From Rufibacter tibetensis (GTDB lineage Bacteria > Bacteroidota > Bacteroidia > Cytophagales > Hymenobacteraceae): a stretch of DNA of 64,000 nt. Below are positions 50,305 to 58,608 of the stretch, one piece after another (positions within the stretch are counted from its first letter, which is position 1; the number at the start of each line of letters is the position of its first letter). The stretch spans positions 2,139,001 to 2,203,000 of the forward strand of contig NZ_CP012643.1 in the NCBI RefSeq assembly GCF_001310085.1. Reading direction: 5' to 3'. The notes under the pieces are model-generated. The model was not told where the DNA came from. It saw only the letters and a program-made list of their open reading frames with translations, and made no database searches. The translations under genes were made by a program, and so were the position numbers.

Positions 50305-51159
50305 TTAAGAAGTAGCTTGTTCATTCAATTTAGCCAAATCGCGCTTGCGTACCCACCAAGAGATGTTGATACTTACCTCATAAAGCAGCAGAAGCGGAAT
50401 GCCCATCAGGGTCATACTTAACACATCTGGCGGAGAAAGCACCGCCGCAATAAAGGCAATCACTACAATCGCGTGCTTCCGGTAAATGCGCATGAGCTCC
50501 GGAGACAGAATGCCCGCCCGTGACAAGAAGTACACAATCATGGGCAACTCAAACATAATCCCACAGGACAACACGAGCGTGACCAGAGTGGAAATGTAAG
50601 ACGAAAGGTCAAACTCATTGGCGATACTTGGGTCTACCTGGTAAGACGCCAAAAAGTTAATAGAGAGCGGCGAGACAATAAAATACCCAAACAACGAACC
50701 CAGCAGGAACAGGAACGACACAAAGAACACTGCCCCGCGCGAGTTTTCCCGCTCATTTGGGTAAAGGCCTGGTTTTATAAAGCTCCAGATCTCCCAGAAC
50801 AGATACGGGAAGCCCAGCAACAACCCAATCACAAATGAACTGGTCAGGTGCATGGTAAACTGAGAGGAAAGCTCACGGCTTTGCAGCGTGAAGTCCAACT
50901 TGTTGATGCATAGACCCGCCGAGTTGATGGCGGCTCCTACCTCGCAGAGTTTCCGGTAGGTAAAAAAATCGGTGCGAGAGGGCCCTAGGATAATGTCATG
51001 AAAGACGATCTCCTTGTTGGCCATGGCAATACCCGTGAATACCACAATAGCTGCCGCCGAACGAATCAAGTGCCACCTGAGAATCTCCAGGTGGTCCAAA
51101 AAGGTCATTTCATGCTCTTCTCCGCCGTGCGCTGCCACCTCTCCGGAACGTTGTGCCAT
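50305..51159 (-). CDS. tatC: Sec-independent (Tat) translocase subunit TatC
   Basis: A 284-residue membrane protein with six helices. The N-terminal EMTFLDHLEILRWHLIRSA and the conserved Glu in FPYLFWEIWSFIKPGLYPNE are typical of TatC, the signal-peptide receptor of the twin-arginine pathway. The insert between helices 1 and 2 (FTYRKLCEVGAAINSAGLCINK) is typical of Bacteroidota. Genes for TatA are not adjacent. It lies 15 bp downstream of glyA, with rpiB following at 12 bp. Confidence 0.95.
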   Translation of the reverse strand: MAQRSGEVAAHGGEEHEMTFLDHLEILRWHLIRSAAAIVVFTGIAMANKEIVFHDIILGPSRTDFFTYRKLCEVGAAINSAGLCINKLDFTLQSRELSSQFTMHLTSSFVIGLLLGFPYLFWEIWSFIKPGLYPNERENSRGAVFFVSFLFLLGSLFGYFIVSPLSINFLASYQVDPSIANEFDLSSYISTLVTLVLSCGIMFELPMIVYFLSRAGILSPELMRIYRKHAIVVIAFIAAVLSPPDVLSMTLMGIPLLLLYEVSINISWWVRKRDLAKLNEQATS

Positions 51160-51174
51160 GTACTTTCTTAGTGC

Positions 51175-52449
51175 TTAGTAACTGAACAACGGGAACTGTT
51201 GCATCCAGTTGTTGATTTCTTTTCTGGTCTCAGAAAGAATGGTTTCATTGTCATGATTCATGAGCACGCGGTCAATGTAGTCCACAATGCGATCCATGTC
51301 CTGTTCCTTCAGACCACGGGTAGTTACGGCAGCAGAGCCGATTCGGATTCCGGAGGTCACGAAAGGAGATTTATCGTCAAACGGCACCATGTTCTTGTTG
51401 ATGGTGATGTCTGCTTTGATCAAGGTGTTTTCGGCCAGTTTTCCGGTAAGGTCCTTAGAACGGAGGTCAATCAGCATCAGGTGGTTATCAGTCCCTGATG
51501 AAATGATCTTGTACCCACGGTCTACAAATGACTTCGCCAACACCTGTGCGTTTTTCTGCACCTGCGCCGTGTACTCTTTGTAAGAAGGAGAAAGTGCTTC
51601 GTGGAACGCTACCGCTTTGGCCGCGATCACGTGCTCCAAGGGTCCGCCCTGAGTACCGGGGAAAACGCCGCTGTCCAGCAAAGAAGACATCATGCGCAAC
51701 TCGCCTTTCGGGGTTTTCAGGCCATATGGGTTTTCGAAGTCTTTCCGCATCATGATCATTCCGCCACGAGGTCCACGCAATGTTTTGTGGGTAGTGGTGG
51801 TCACAATGTGGCAGAACTCAAATGGGTCGTTCAACAAGCCCGTGGCAATTAAACCAGCCGGGTGAGAAATATCTGCTAACAGTAATGCCCCCACCGCATC
51901 GGCGGCTTCGCGCAAGGCCTGGTAGTTCCAGTCACGGGAATACGCTGAAGCACCGCAGATGATCAGTTTCGGTTTTTCGCGTTCCGCTACTTCCCTAACT
52001 TTTGCCCAGTTGATCTCGCCGGTCTCAGGCTCCACGCCATAGAACGAAGGCTGGTACAATTTACCCGAGAAGTTCACCAAAGATCCGTGGGTTAAGTGCC
52101 CGCCATGCGATAAATCAAAGCCAAGGATCTTGTCACCCGGGTTCAGAATTGCCAACATCACCGCGGCATTTGCCTGTGCTCCTGAGTGCGGCTGCACGTT
52201 CACCCACTCCGCTCCAAATAATTGCTTTGCCCGGTCAATGGCCAACTGCTCAGATTGGTCTACAATCTCGCAGCCACCGTAGTAGCGTTTTGAAGGAAGC
52301 CCCTCAGCGTATTTATTAGTAAGCACACTGCCCATGGCTTCCATCACCTGGTCTGAAACAAAGTTCTCTGAGGCAATAAGTTCTATACCATGCAGCTGGC
52401 GCTGATGCTCTTTTTGGATAAGGTCAAAGATTTGAGAATCGCGTTGCAT
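51175..52449 (-). CDS. glyA: Serine hydroxymethyltransferase
   Basis: A 424-residue PLP enzyme that makes glycine and methylene-THF from serine and THF, the carbon donor also used by MnmG in this window. The start is ATG 52449 ([19 protein letters not shown]); a longer frame upstream lacks homology. Motifs: [46 protein letters not shown], the PLP lysine in [14 protein letters not shown] (about 220-233), and [16 protein letters not shown] well formed promoter lies upstream, and tatC and rpiB follow. Confidence 0.97.
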   Translation of the reverse strand: MQRDSQIFDLIQKEHQRQLHGIELIASENFVSDQVMEAMGSVLTNKYAEGLPSKRYYGGCEIVDQSEQLAIDRAKQLFGAEWVNVQPHSGAQANAAVMLAILNPGDKILGFDLSHGGHLTHGSLVNFSGKLYQPSFYGVEPETGEINWAKVREVAEREKPKLIICGASAYSRDWNYQALREAADAVGALLLADISHPAGLIATGLLNDPFEFCHIVTTTTHKTLRGPRGGMIMMRKDFENPYGLKTPKGELRMMSSLLDSGVFPGTQGGPLEHVIAAKAVAFHEALSPSYKEYTAQVQKNAQVLAKSFVDRGYKIISSGTDNHLMLIDLRSKDLTGKLAENTLIKADITINKNMVPFDDKSPFVTSGIRIGSAAVTTRGLKEQDMDRIVDYIDRVLMNHDNETILSETRKEINNWMQQFPLFSY

Positions 52450-52471
52450 TTGTGTTCTGTTAGTAGGTCCC

Positions 52472-52502
52472 CAAAAGTACTGCCAATGCAGCAAATAACC
52501 AA
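52472..52502 (-). promoter_or_regulatory. Promoter of the glyA-tatC-rpiB operon
   Basis: On the minus strand a TTG (52502-52500) is followed by exactly 20 bp and then TACTTTTG (52479-52472), matching the Bacteroidota TTG-N19/20-TAnnTTTG promoter. It ends 22 bp upstream of the glyA start, so the leader is very short. Confidence 0.55.
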
Positions 52503-52546
52503 TGGTTTAGGTGGACAAGGCGGAATAGATTAAGCTGCTGGTTTTT

Positions 52547-52582
52547 GTTTTAGGACCGTTTCCCAGAAAACGAACAAAAAAC
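52547..52582. repeat. Dispersed palindromic element, copy 19
   Basis: The arms GTTTTAGGACCGTTTCC and GAAAACGAACAAAAAAC flank a 2-bp centre. Confidence 0.6.
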
Positions 52583-52696
52583 TATAGGCAAGGCTGAGGG
52601 TTTTTACCAAGGCTCTGTTATTATATTTGAATCTGTTTTTACAAAAAAAGCATTTAAACCCACCTTTCTTTTCTATAGAAAACATAGAGTTTAGAG

Positions 52697-52734
52697 CATA
52701 AAAAAAGGGAAGCTACTGCTTCCCTTTTTTTATG
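52697..52734 (-). terminator. Terminator of the T9SS cargo gene
   Basis: CATAAAAAAAGGGAAGC and GCTTCCCTTTTTTTATG form a perfect 17-bp stem with a 4-nt loop (TACT), 14 bp past the stop codon. Confidence 0.88.
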
Positions 52735-52747
52735 GAGTTGAGTTTGG

Positions 52748-55285
52748 TTATTGCTTCACAACTCGTGTGGTAGTGGTTTCGCCGTTTAATTCAGTTGATA
52801 AGATGAACATTCCTTTGCTTAAGGTAGTGATGCTCAAAGGAAGCTCAATGTAAGAAACTCCGCTTTCAACTGAGAACACTTGTTCAAAGGCTTTCTTGCC
52901 AGTTACATAATAGAGTACTACTGTCATGTTGCCTGCGTTTTCAGCCTCTACTCTAATGTTCAGGTTCTGATTCTCTCCAAATGGATTTGGATATGCCTTC
53001 ACTAGAATAGGAGTGTTAGTTGAGGCAATGTTCTTCACTGCAATGGTTTTGGTGTACTCAGAAGTACCATTCAAATCAACTTGCTTCAAGCGGTAGTAGG
53101 TCACAACACCTTTTGCAGCAGTAGCATCTAAAGCTTCATAAGAAGTTACTGAACTGCTGTTAGTCACCTTGCTGTTCACACGCTGAATTGTTCTGAACTC
53201 TTCTTTAGCAGGGTTCTGGCTAGCTTGAACTTCAAAGTAAGCGTTGTCCTGCTCAGAAGCTGTCTTCCAGGTTAACGTGATTCCTTTCGCATTGCTCTTT
53301 CCGGTGAATTCTACTAATTCAACTGGAAGGGTAGTTGACTCAAGTACGGTGAAAGCTGCACTATCAGATCCTGCTGCTGTTGTTTTTACTACTATAAATC
53401 CATCACCAATTGTAGCTCCTGTTGGAACCGTTAAGACTATAGTGTTGATATCAGTATTTGTATATGTAGCCACCGCGCCATTAACTGTGACACTAGAGAT
53501 GTTCTCTAAGTTTTGTCCTTTTACTGTGATTTCATCACCTCTTTTACCAGTGTTTGGAGAAAGAGAGGTAATGTTTGGTGACACATAGAACATTGCTTGA
53601 GTAGATCCTTCAAGATTGGTCAATACAACTGGGCCTGAAGTAGCACCCGCTGGTACTGTTGTTTCTACAGTGTATTGATCTATGTTCTTAACAGTGGCTG
53701 TGATTCCATTGAAGGTAATCGTACTCGTTCCGTTTAAGTTGCTTCCTTTAATCCGCACGGTTGCTCCAACAGGAGCGTAGGGAGGTGAGAATTCAGTGAT
53801 TTTAGGAGTTACTACAAATGTAGTTTCCGTTACTGCTTGTCCAAGGTTGTTCATCACCGTGATGGTGCTGGTCACAGCCCCGTAAGGCACTGCTGCCCGC
53901 ACCCGCGTAGGGCTTTCTACAATCAATAAGTCAGAGAATACAAATGCGCCGGCCGAGTCCTTGAAAGCCACGCCCATGTCATTAGAAAAGCCAGATCCGT
54001 TGATAATGACTTCCGTTCCTACTGGGCCTTTCGCGGGACTAAAGGATGTAATGGTAAGCACCACAAATTGCGTGGTGCTCTCTGCTTGTCCAAGGTTATT
54101 CATCACCGTGATGGTGCTGGTCACGGCCCCGTAAGGCACTGCTACCCGCACCCGCGTAGGGCTTTCTACAATCAATAGGTCAGAGAATACAAATTCGCCA
54201 TTCACGTTTTTGAAGGCCACACCCATGTCATTAGAGAAGCCAGACCCGTTGACAATGACTTCCGTTCCTATTATACCTTCCCCAGGGGTGAAGGAGGTGA
54301 TTGAGATTGTTTCTGCTACTGTACCCGTAAGTTGAATAGTATAAGAACCTTCGTCACCATCGTTGTTAGGGATGGTTAATGTCGCCGTTTTTACAGTTGA
54401 TGCAGGATCTGTAGGTTTAAAAACAACGGAAAAGGTAGTTGAATCTCCTGCTGCTATACTACTTGTGCCTGGAGGAGTTTTTATAGCAAACTCACCTTGG
54501 TTGGTTCCAGAAATAACCAAAGAGCTTGTTATATTGAGTACTCCTTTTCCAGTATTTTTAATGGTGAAAACAGCTGGAGTGCTTTCAGTATTTAGAGTTT
54601 GGCTACCAAAGTCAAAAGGCGTTGGAGAACCTGATGCATAAAGCAATCTGTTTTGGAAAACATCTATTTCTGGAGCACCATTTATTGACACGTTATCAAA
54701 AATAACATTGACATTTGTGTTATCTCCTTTTGATGCATATCTAAACCTTACGTATCTCGTGTCTTGATGTGTAGTAAAAGTGCGTTGCGTTGTATTGGCG
54801 TTAGTGGCGGTTAGATCCGCGCTAGTAAGTGAAAGTTTAGGAAGGGTATGAAAGGTTGTGCCATCTGTAGATTGTTCTATCACAAATAGTCCCCCTGTCC
54901 AAGCTGTGGTCGCATTTTGGTGCTTAGCGTAGAAGGTTATGACGCCTGGTGATTCTGAGAATCTTATTGAGATATTGTCCCCGTCATCAGAGCTCGCTCC
55001 AGTTCCTCCTGTATCAAACTTTGCGGATTTATTTGGTGAGATGGCAGGGCCTGCGTCTCCAAATGTTTCAGTTGTACCGTTACCTCTCCATCCGGCAGGA
55101 AATGGAGCAGTTGAACTTCCCCAATTGCTGTGGTTAGTAGATGGTACTGTTGCAGAAGTTGTTGCAAACTGCGCTTGCGCTTCTAAAATGGGGGCTACTC
55201 CCAGTAGAATCAAAACTAATAATAGCCAGACCCTGCTTTCATTGTTTTTCCCGGAAGCAATTCTTCTGAGTAAATTTTTTTCCAT
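52748..55285 (-). CDS. Secreted protein with IPT/TIG repeats and T9SS C-terminal sorting domain
   Basis: An 845-residue secreted protein. A signal peptide (about 18-43, VWLLLVLILLGVAPILEAQAQ) is followed by a beta-sandwich region (about 45-215), a choice-of-anchor-D-like Ig domain (about 220-325, FDFGSQTLNTESTPAVFTIKNTG) and four IPT/TIG domains (about 328-650). Two of these are encoded by near-identical 249-bp DNA repeats. An FN3-like segment (about 653-745) precedes the T9SS type A sorting domain (KAYPNPFGENQNLNIRVE...KGMFILSTELNGETTTTRVVKQ). The protein should cross the outer membrane by T9SS and stay at the surface. Ligand unknown; an adhesin-like role is inference. Confidence 0.9.
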   Translation of the reverse strand: MEKNLLRRIASGKNNESRVWLLLVLILLGVAPILEAQAQFATTSATVPSTNHSNWGSSTAPFPAGWRGNGTTETFGDAGPAISPNKSAKFDTGGTGASSDDGDNISIRFSESPGVITFYAKHQNATTAWTGGLFVIEQSTDGTTFHTLPKLSLTSADLTATNANTTQRTFTTHQDTRYVRFRYASKGDNTNVNVIFDNVSINGAPEIDVFQNRLLYASGSPTPFDFGSQTLNTESTPAVFTIKNTGKGVLNITSSLVISGTNQGEFAIKTPPGTSSIAAGDSTTFSVVFKPTDPASTVKTATLTIPNNDGDEGSYTIQLTGTVAETISITSFTPGEGIIGTEVIVNGSGFSNDMGVAFKNVNGEFVFSDLLIVESPTRVRVAVPYGAVTSTITVMNNLGQAESTTQFVVLTITSFSPAKGPVGTEVIINGSGFSNDMGVAFKDSAGAFVFSDLLIVESPTRVRAAVPYGAVTSTITVMNNLGQAVTETTFVVTPKITEFSPPYAPVGATVRIKGSNLNGTSTITFNGITATVKNIDQYTVETTVPAGATSGPVVLTNLEGSTQAMFYVSPNITSLSPNTGKRGDEITVKGQNLENISSVTVNGAVATYTNTDINTIVLTVPTGATIGDGFIVVKTTAAGSDSAAFTVLESTTLPVELVEFTGKSNAKGITLTWKTASEQDNAYFEVQASQNPAKEEFRTIQRVNSKVTNSSSVTSYEALDATAAKGVVTYYRLKQVDLNGTSEYTKTIAVKNIASTNTPILVKAYPNPFGENQNLNIRVEAENAGNMTVVLYYVTGKKAFEQVFSVESGVSYIELPLSITTLSKGMFILSTELNGETTTTRVVKQ
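53836..54300. repeat. Two in-frame 249-bp direct repeats (IPT/TIG modules)
   Basis: The segment starting at 53836 and that starting at 54085 are near-identical over about 190 bp and homologous across the full 249-bp (83-codon) unit. They encode the adjacent modules with shared GSGFSNDMGVAFK, IVESPTRVR and SVTSTITVMNNLGQ-type strings. It is a recent in-frame duplication or gene-conversion tract. Confidence 0.85.
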
Positions 55286-55681
55286 AAACGCTACTTTAAA
55301 AATTAATAAACTTATTAGACTGACATTCTTTTACTTACTACTAATTGGGTACAACCCCTTTTGCTTTCTTGTATTTAAATATTACTACTAGGTAAACAAG
55401 CTTAAGTACAACGGAGAGCGTAGTAAAGGGCGCTCCTTACGGGTAAAATTAATATAAAGTTTTACATAGGCGAAATTAATTTTATAAATTTCTTGACATA
55501 TCTCTTCTATAATATTATCCTTTATAAATATTTAAAAGTACTGATATATGCCTTTACTTCAAAATGAAACGGGTTTTATGATAAGTAGCTAGAGGCAAGG
55601 TGTATGAATCCTTTAATTATAAATTGTATTTAAGTTATTCAATGGTTTATAAGTTTAATATTATAACTAAAAAATTATATA
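55286..55681. other. AT-rich gap upstream of T9SS gene
   Basis: About 396 bp, notably AT-rich (especially 55480-55680). No gene or hairpin could be supported. It should hold the promoter of the T9SS gene, but no clear TAnnTTTG box with spacing was found, apart from a TAAGTTTA-like match. Confidence 0.5.
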
Positions 55682-56377
55682 TTATTTAACCTTGATATAA
55701 TACGGTTGGTCTAGATTAGATAAGAAGAAAAGTGAAAGTTTGTCCAGATTTAGGCTGCAAAGATTTCCAAATTCTTTGTTTAAAAAATAAACGCAGCCTC
55801 CATCTATATTTATAGAAAGTCTTTTTTTTTGGACTGCTCTTTCAATAACAGGTTGGGGAAGAGGTAAATGGCCGTGCACCAATCTTCGTTCGCCTAATTT
55901 GGCAAGGGAAGGTTGCATGTGTTTGGTGTTTAGCAGGAGGTGATTGCTGGAGAGGAGGGGGTTGGAGTGACTGAAGTCTAAACCGGCGTGCACCAGAATG
56001 AAGTCATCCAGCAGAACTAAGAGAGGGAGTGATCTGATAAAGGCAATGTAGTTAGAGGGAATGTCTTTGAAATGAGAGACACCAAAGTTCTGAAGCGTCT
56101 TCTGCTTGTCTTCTTCAGAAAGCCAAACGGTATGCTCTCCTTTGTCTATGGCGTCTAATAGTAGTTGGTCATGGTTGCCTCGGAGGCAGGTGAGTTGGAA
56201 GCCCTGGCGTTGCAGGGAAAAGATGTAGTCCAGTACGCCCTTGCTATCCGGGCCCTTGTTGATGTAATCTCCTAGCAGATATAAATGGTCGGTTGGCTCA
56301 AGCTGTATTACTTCTTCCACCATCTTTTTAAAAGTGGCTAGGCAGCCATGAATGTCGGAGATTGCGTAACGAGCCAT
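55682..56377 (-). CDS. Metallophosphoesterase (PrpA/ApaH-like protein phosphatase)
   Basis: A 231-residue calcineurin-like phosphoesterase. The five metal-binding blocks are readable: DIHGCLATF, LGDYINKGPDSKGV, LRGNHDQLL, VHAGLDFSH and VHGHLPLPQP. It resembles bacterial serine/threonine phosphatases or diadenosine tetraphosphatases of the ApaH/PrpA group. Substrate not defined. The end of the gene runs into an AT-rich gap with no clear terminator. Confidence 0.88.
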   Translation of the reverse strand: MARYAISDIHGCLATFKKMVEEVIQLEPTDHLYLLGDYINKGPDSKGVLDYIFSLQRQGFQLTCLRGNHDQLLLDAIDKGEHTVWLSEEDKQKTLQNFGVSHFKDIPSNYIAFIRSLPLLVLLDDFILVHAGLDFSHSNPLLSSNHLLLNTKHMQPSLAKLGERRLVHGHLPLPQPVIERAVQKKRLSINIDGGCVYFLNKEFGNLCSLNLDKLSLFFLSNLDQPYYIKVK

Positions 56378-56461
56378 AGCAGTGTTGTTGAGCGTGTTAG
56401 TTTAAGTGGGTTCCATTTAATGAGCCGGAGCCAAGAACGCCTAAAAGCATGAAGGCTTAGC

Positions 56462-56497
56462 GTTTTAAGGTAAATTTTTGTAAAACAGCAGATAAGC
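56462..56497. repeat. Dispersed palindromic element, copy 20
   Basis: The arms GTTTTAAGGTAAATTTTTG and AAAACAGCAGATAAGC, between the phosphoesterase and the small disordered protein gene. Confidence 0.5.
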
Positions 56498-56502
56498 GGC
56501 AT

Positions 56503-56536
56503 AAAAAAGCACCTTCTGCTAGGAAGGTGCTTTTTC
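56503..56536 (-). terminator. Terminator of the small hydrophilic protein gene
   Basis: AAAAAAGCACCTT (56503-56515) pairs with AAGGTGCTTTTT (56524-56535) around an 8-nt loop, with a T tract on the minus strand, 21 bp past the stop codon. Confidence 0.75.
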
Positions 56537-56556
56537 TCTTCTACTGAAGAACCAAA

Positions 56557-56799
56557 TTAAGAGCCGCCGTAGCTAGGCTTATTGATATCTGGTTTATGCA
56601 GGTTGCGGTTTGGATGGGTGATGGCCTCTGGGGCCGGATCGCCGTTTTCATCCAGGAATTTTTCCGCTATTTCCTCACTACGCTGAATGTCCTCTGGGCT
56701 TCCGGCAGTTTTCATACCAGCTTTGCTGATACCTTCATCCGTAGGCTGGCCCTTTTGTGATTTAGAGTCGTGGCTGGTGTTTTTGCTTTTATATGGCAT
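56557..56799 (-). CDS. Small hydrophilic disordered protein A
   Basis: An 80-residue protein very rich in Lys, Ser, Asp, Glu, Pro and Gly (MPYKSKNTSHDSKSQKGQPTDEG...HKPDINKPSYGGS). It has no hydrophobic core and no known domain. A central short helix (EDIQRSEEIAEKFLDENGD) is the only structured piece. Together with the next two genes it suggests a stress-linked group. Real by codon composition and clean terminator; function unknown. Confidence 0.7.
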   Translation of the reverse strand: MPYKSKNTSHDSKSQKGQPTDEGISKAGMKTAGSPEDIQRSEEIAEKFLDENGDPAPEAITHPNRNLHKPDINKPSYGGS

Positions 56800-56855
56800 A
56801 ATCCCTCCTTTTCTAGTTTAAAATAGATATTCAAAAAATTGGCCTGAAACGGCTA

Positions 56856-57143
56856 TCAGGTGCCGCGGCCTTCCTCTTCTGTGCGCATGTTGTCTTTAGG
56901 TGGCTCAGTGCTGTCAGCCTCCTCATTTACACTTACGCCAGTTGGTCCGTCAGAGGAGTCTGAGCCGTAGCCTTCCTTGCCATCCCGGTTTCCGAAACCA
57001 CCACGCTGGGCTTCATTCTTGGGCGGATCAGCACCTGGTATGATGTGTCCGGCCATCATGTCTTCCATGTTAGTGGCAGTATCGTCAATCACCCGTATCG
57101 GACGATCATGCCCGTTAGGATGGTCTTTATTGTCAGTTGCCAT
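56856..57143 (-). CDS. Small hydrophilic disordered protein B
   Basis: A 95-residue protein rich in Asp, Glu, Gly, Asn and Pro (MATDNKDHPNGHDRPIRVIDDTATNMEDMMAGHIIPGADPPKN...RTEEEGRGT). No domain is recognised. It is probably intrinsically disordered and of LEA- or hydrophilin-like composition. It lies 56 bp upstream of protein A, same strand. Confidence 0.65.
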   Translation of the reverse strand: MATDNKDHPNGHDRPIRVIDDTATNMEDMMAGHIIPGADPPKNEAQRGGFGNRDGKEGYGSDSSDGPTGVSVNEEADSTEPPKDNMRTEEEGRGT

Positions 57144-57206
57144 AGGCGTTTGTGGTTAGTTGGTGTGTCTCCCTTTTTACTGTTTTCCACGTGGAAAGGT
57201 TGAGCA

Positions 57207-58064
57207 TTATCCGCCTATCTGTTCGCCGCCATTCACGTGAATGGTTTGCCCGGTTATATAAGAACCGTCCTCTGATGCCAGGAAAACATAAGCTGGCGCC
57301 ACCTCTGCAGGCTGACCTAAGCGGCCCATTGGCTGGTCTTTCCCGAAATCGCCTACTTTTTCCAAAGTAGCCGGAATAAGCGGCGTCCAGATTGGTCCCG
57401 GAGCCACAGCATTCACCCTGATGCCTCCTTCTGCCAGGTTCTGCGACAGGGACCGGGTAAAGGAAGTAATAGCGCCTTTAGTAGAAGCGTAGTCCATCAG
57501 ATGGCTGGAGCCGCGGTAAGACGTAATGGAGGTGGTGTTGATAATACAGTCCCCTTCTTTCAGGTGGTTCAGCGCTGCTTGGGCCACGTAGATGTACGCG
57601 AAGATGTTTGTCTTGAAAGTTTTCTCCAGTTGCTCAGAAGTAATCTCGCGCAGATCGTTTTTCTCGTGCTGCTCGGCGGCATTGTTCACCAGAATGTTGA
57701 GACCGCCTAGTTCCTGTACTGCCCGTTCCACAGATTGCTTGCAGAAGTTTTCGTCACGTAAGTCGCCGGGAATGAGCACGCACTTCTGCCCTTCCGCTTC
57801 TACTAATTTGCGGGTGTCTTGCGCATCCTGCTCCTCGTCCAGGTACACAATGGCTACATCTGCCCCTTCCCGGGCGAAATGCACCGCCACCGACCTGCCA
57901 ATGCCGCTGTCTCCGCCGGTGATTAACGCTTTCTTGCCTTTCAGTTTTTCACTGCCTTTGTAGTTTTTCCTGATCACGATGGGCTCCTGAATCATCTCGT
58001 GTTCAAGGCCGGGTTGGTGCTCTTGGTGCTGATCTGGAACTTCCTGCGGATATTCTGTTGCCAT
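57207..58064 (-). CDS. SDR family oxidoreductase (general-stress YhdF/YghA type)
   Basis: A 285-residue NAD(P)-dependent dehydrogenase with a long polar N-terminal extension (about 1-40, EYPQEVPDQHQEHQPG), the glycine-rich ALITGGDSGIGRSVAVHFAREG cofactor site (about 46-67), LNILVNNAAEQ, the catalytic Ser-Tyr-Lys in NTTSITSYRG...YASTKGAI, and the C-terminal GQTIHVNGGEQIGG. The extension places it in the sub-group of stress-induced SDR proteins (YghA, YdaD, YhdF). It sits beside two hydrophilin-like genes. Confidence 0.9.
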   Translation of the reverse strand: MATEYPQEVPDQHQEHQPGLEHEMIQEPIVIRKNYKGSEKLKGKKALITGGDSGIGRSVAVHFAREGADVAIVYLDEEQDAQDTRKLVEAEGQKCVLIPGDLRDENFCKQSVERAVQELGGLNILVNNAAEQHEKNDLREITSEQLEKTFKTNIFAYIYVAQAALNHLKEGDCIINTTSITSYRGSSHLMDYASTKGAITSFTRSLSQNLAEGGIRVNAVAPGPIWTPLIPATLEKVGDFGKDQPMGRLGQPAEVAPAYVFLASEDGSYITGQTIHVNGGEQIGG

Positions 58065-58169
58065 TTCTTTAGTAGTTTTTGTCTTTAGTAATTTGATTTA
58101 TTTCACTGAATCCAGCCTTGGCTTAAGAAACAGATTATGAAATACGAGGAAGTGTTTAGAGAAAGCTAC

Positions 58170-58205
58170 GTTTTAGCATCGTTTTACAAAAAACAGAGTA
58201 CAAAC
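58170..58205. repeat. Dispersed palindromic element, copy 21
   Basis: The arms GTTTTAGCATCGTTTTA and AAAAAACAGAGTACAAAC, in the divergent gap between the SDR and pterin dehydratase genes. Confidence 0.55.
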
Positions 58206-58268
58206 ACGGAGGCGCAGAAAAATACGAAGCCCTGCCATTCAGCTAATTCACTTACCTAGACAAACTTT

Positions 58269-58514
58269 ATGTGGACCGAACAAGACAACCAGCTTAGCCA
58301 GAACTTCCAATTCAAAGATTTCAAAGAGGCTTTCGCCTTCATGACCGAGGTCGCCATAGTAGCCGAGGAGCTGAACCACCACCCGTGGTGGAGCAACAGT
58401 TACAACAAAGTAGAGATGCGGCTCACCACCCATGATGCTGGCAACACCGTCACAGACAAAGACCATGTGTTGGCGCAGCGCATTAGTGTCTTAGCCGAGC
58501 GGTACGGGGTCTGA
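58269..58514 (+). CDS. 4a-hydroxytetrahydrobiopterin dehydratase
   Basis: An 81-residue pterin-4a-carbinolamine dehydratase. The active-site block is [36 protein letters not shown] (His-His...His-Asp). It recycles the pterin product of aromatic amino acid hydroxylases. It lies 94 bp upstream of rsmI in the same direction, with a dispersed palindrome between. Confidence 0.93.
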   Translation: MWTEQDNQLSQNFQFKDFKEAFAFMTEVAIVAEELNHHPWWSNSYNKVEMRLTTHDAGNTVTDKDHVLAQRISVLAERYGV

Positions 58515-58520
58515 CGTTTA

Positions 58521-58554
58521 TTTTGAGGTCCTTTTCTGAAAAGAGCCCCCAAAC
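58521..58554. repeat. Dispersed palindromic element, copy 22
   Basis: The arms TTTTGAGGTCCTTTTC and GAAAAGAGCCCCCAAAC. It starts 7 bp past the stop codon of the pterin dehydratase gene. Confidence 0.65.
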
Positions 58555-58596
58555 ACCTGCTAACTTAGAAGGCAAGTCTCAGAACTCAATTTTCCG

Positions 58597-58604
58597 TATC
58601 TTTG
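58597..58604 (+). promoter_or_regulatory. Candidate minus-7 box of rsmI
   Basis: TATCTTTG matches TAnnTTTG and lies 4 bp before the rsmI ATG, which implies a nearly leaderless transcript. No TTG is seen at the usual distance. Confidence 0.3.
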
Positions 58605-58608
58605 ACCT

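Larger units (their letters stand above)
52450..52747. other. Gap between glyA and T9SS cargo gene
   Basis: About 300 bp. It contains the glyA promoter, a dispersed palindrome (52547-52582) and the terminator of the T9SS gene (52697-52734). Nothing else is visible. Confidence 0.6.

Noticed and set aside
57183-57198. Possible second parS around CACGTG upstream of hydrophilic protein B
   Set aside because: Only 11 of 16 positions match, with mismatches in both halves; true sites match at nearly all positions.
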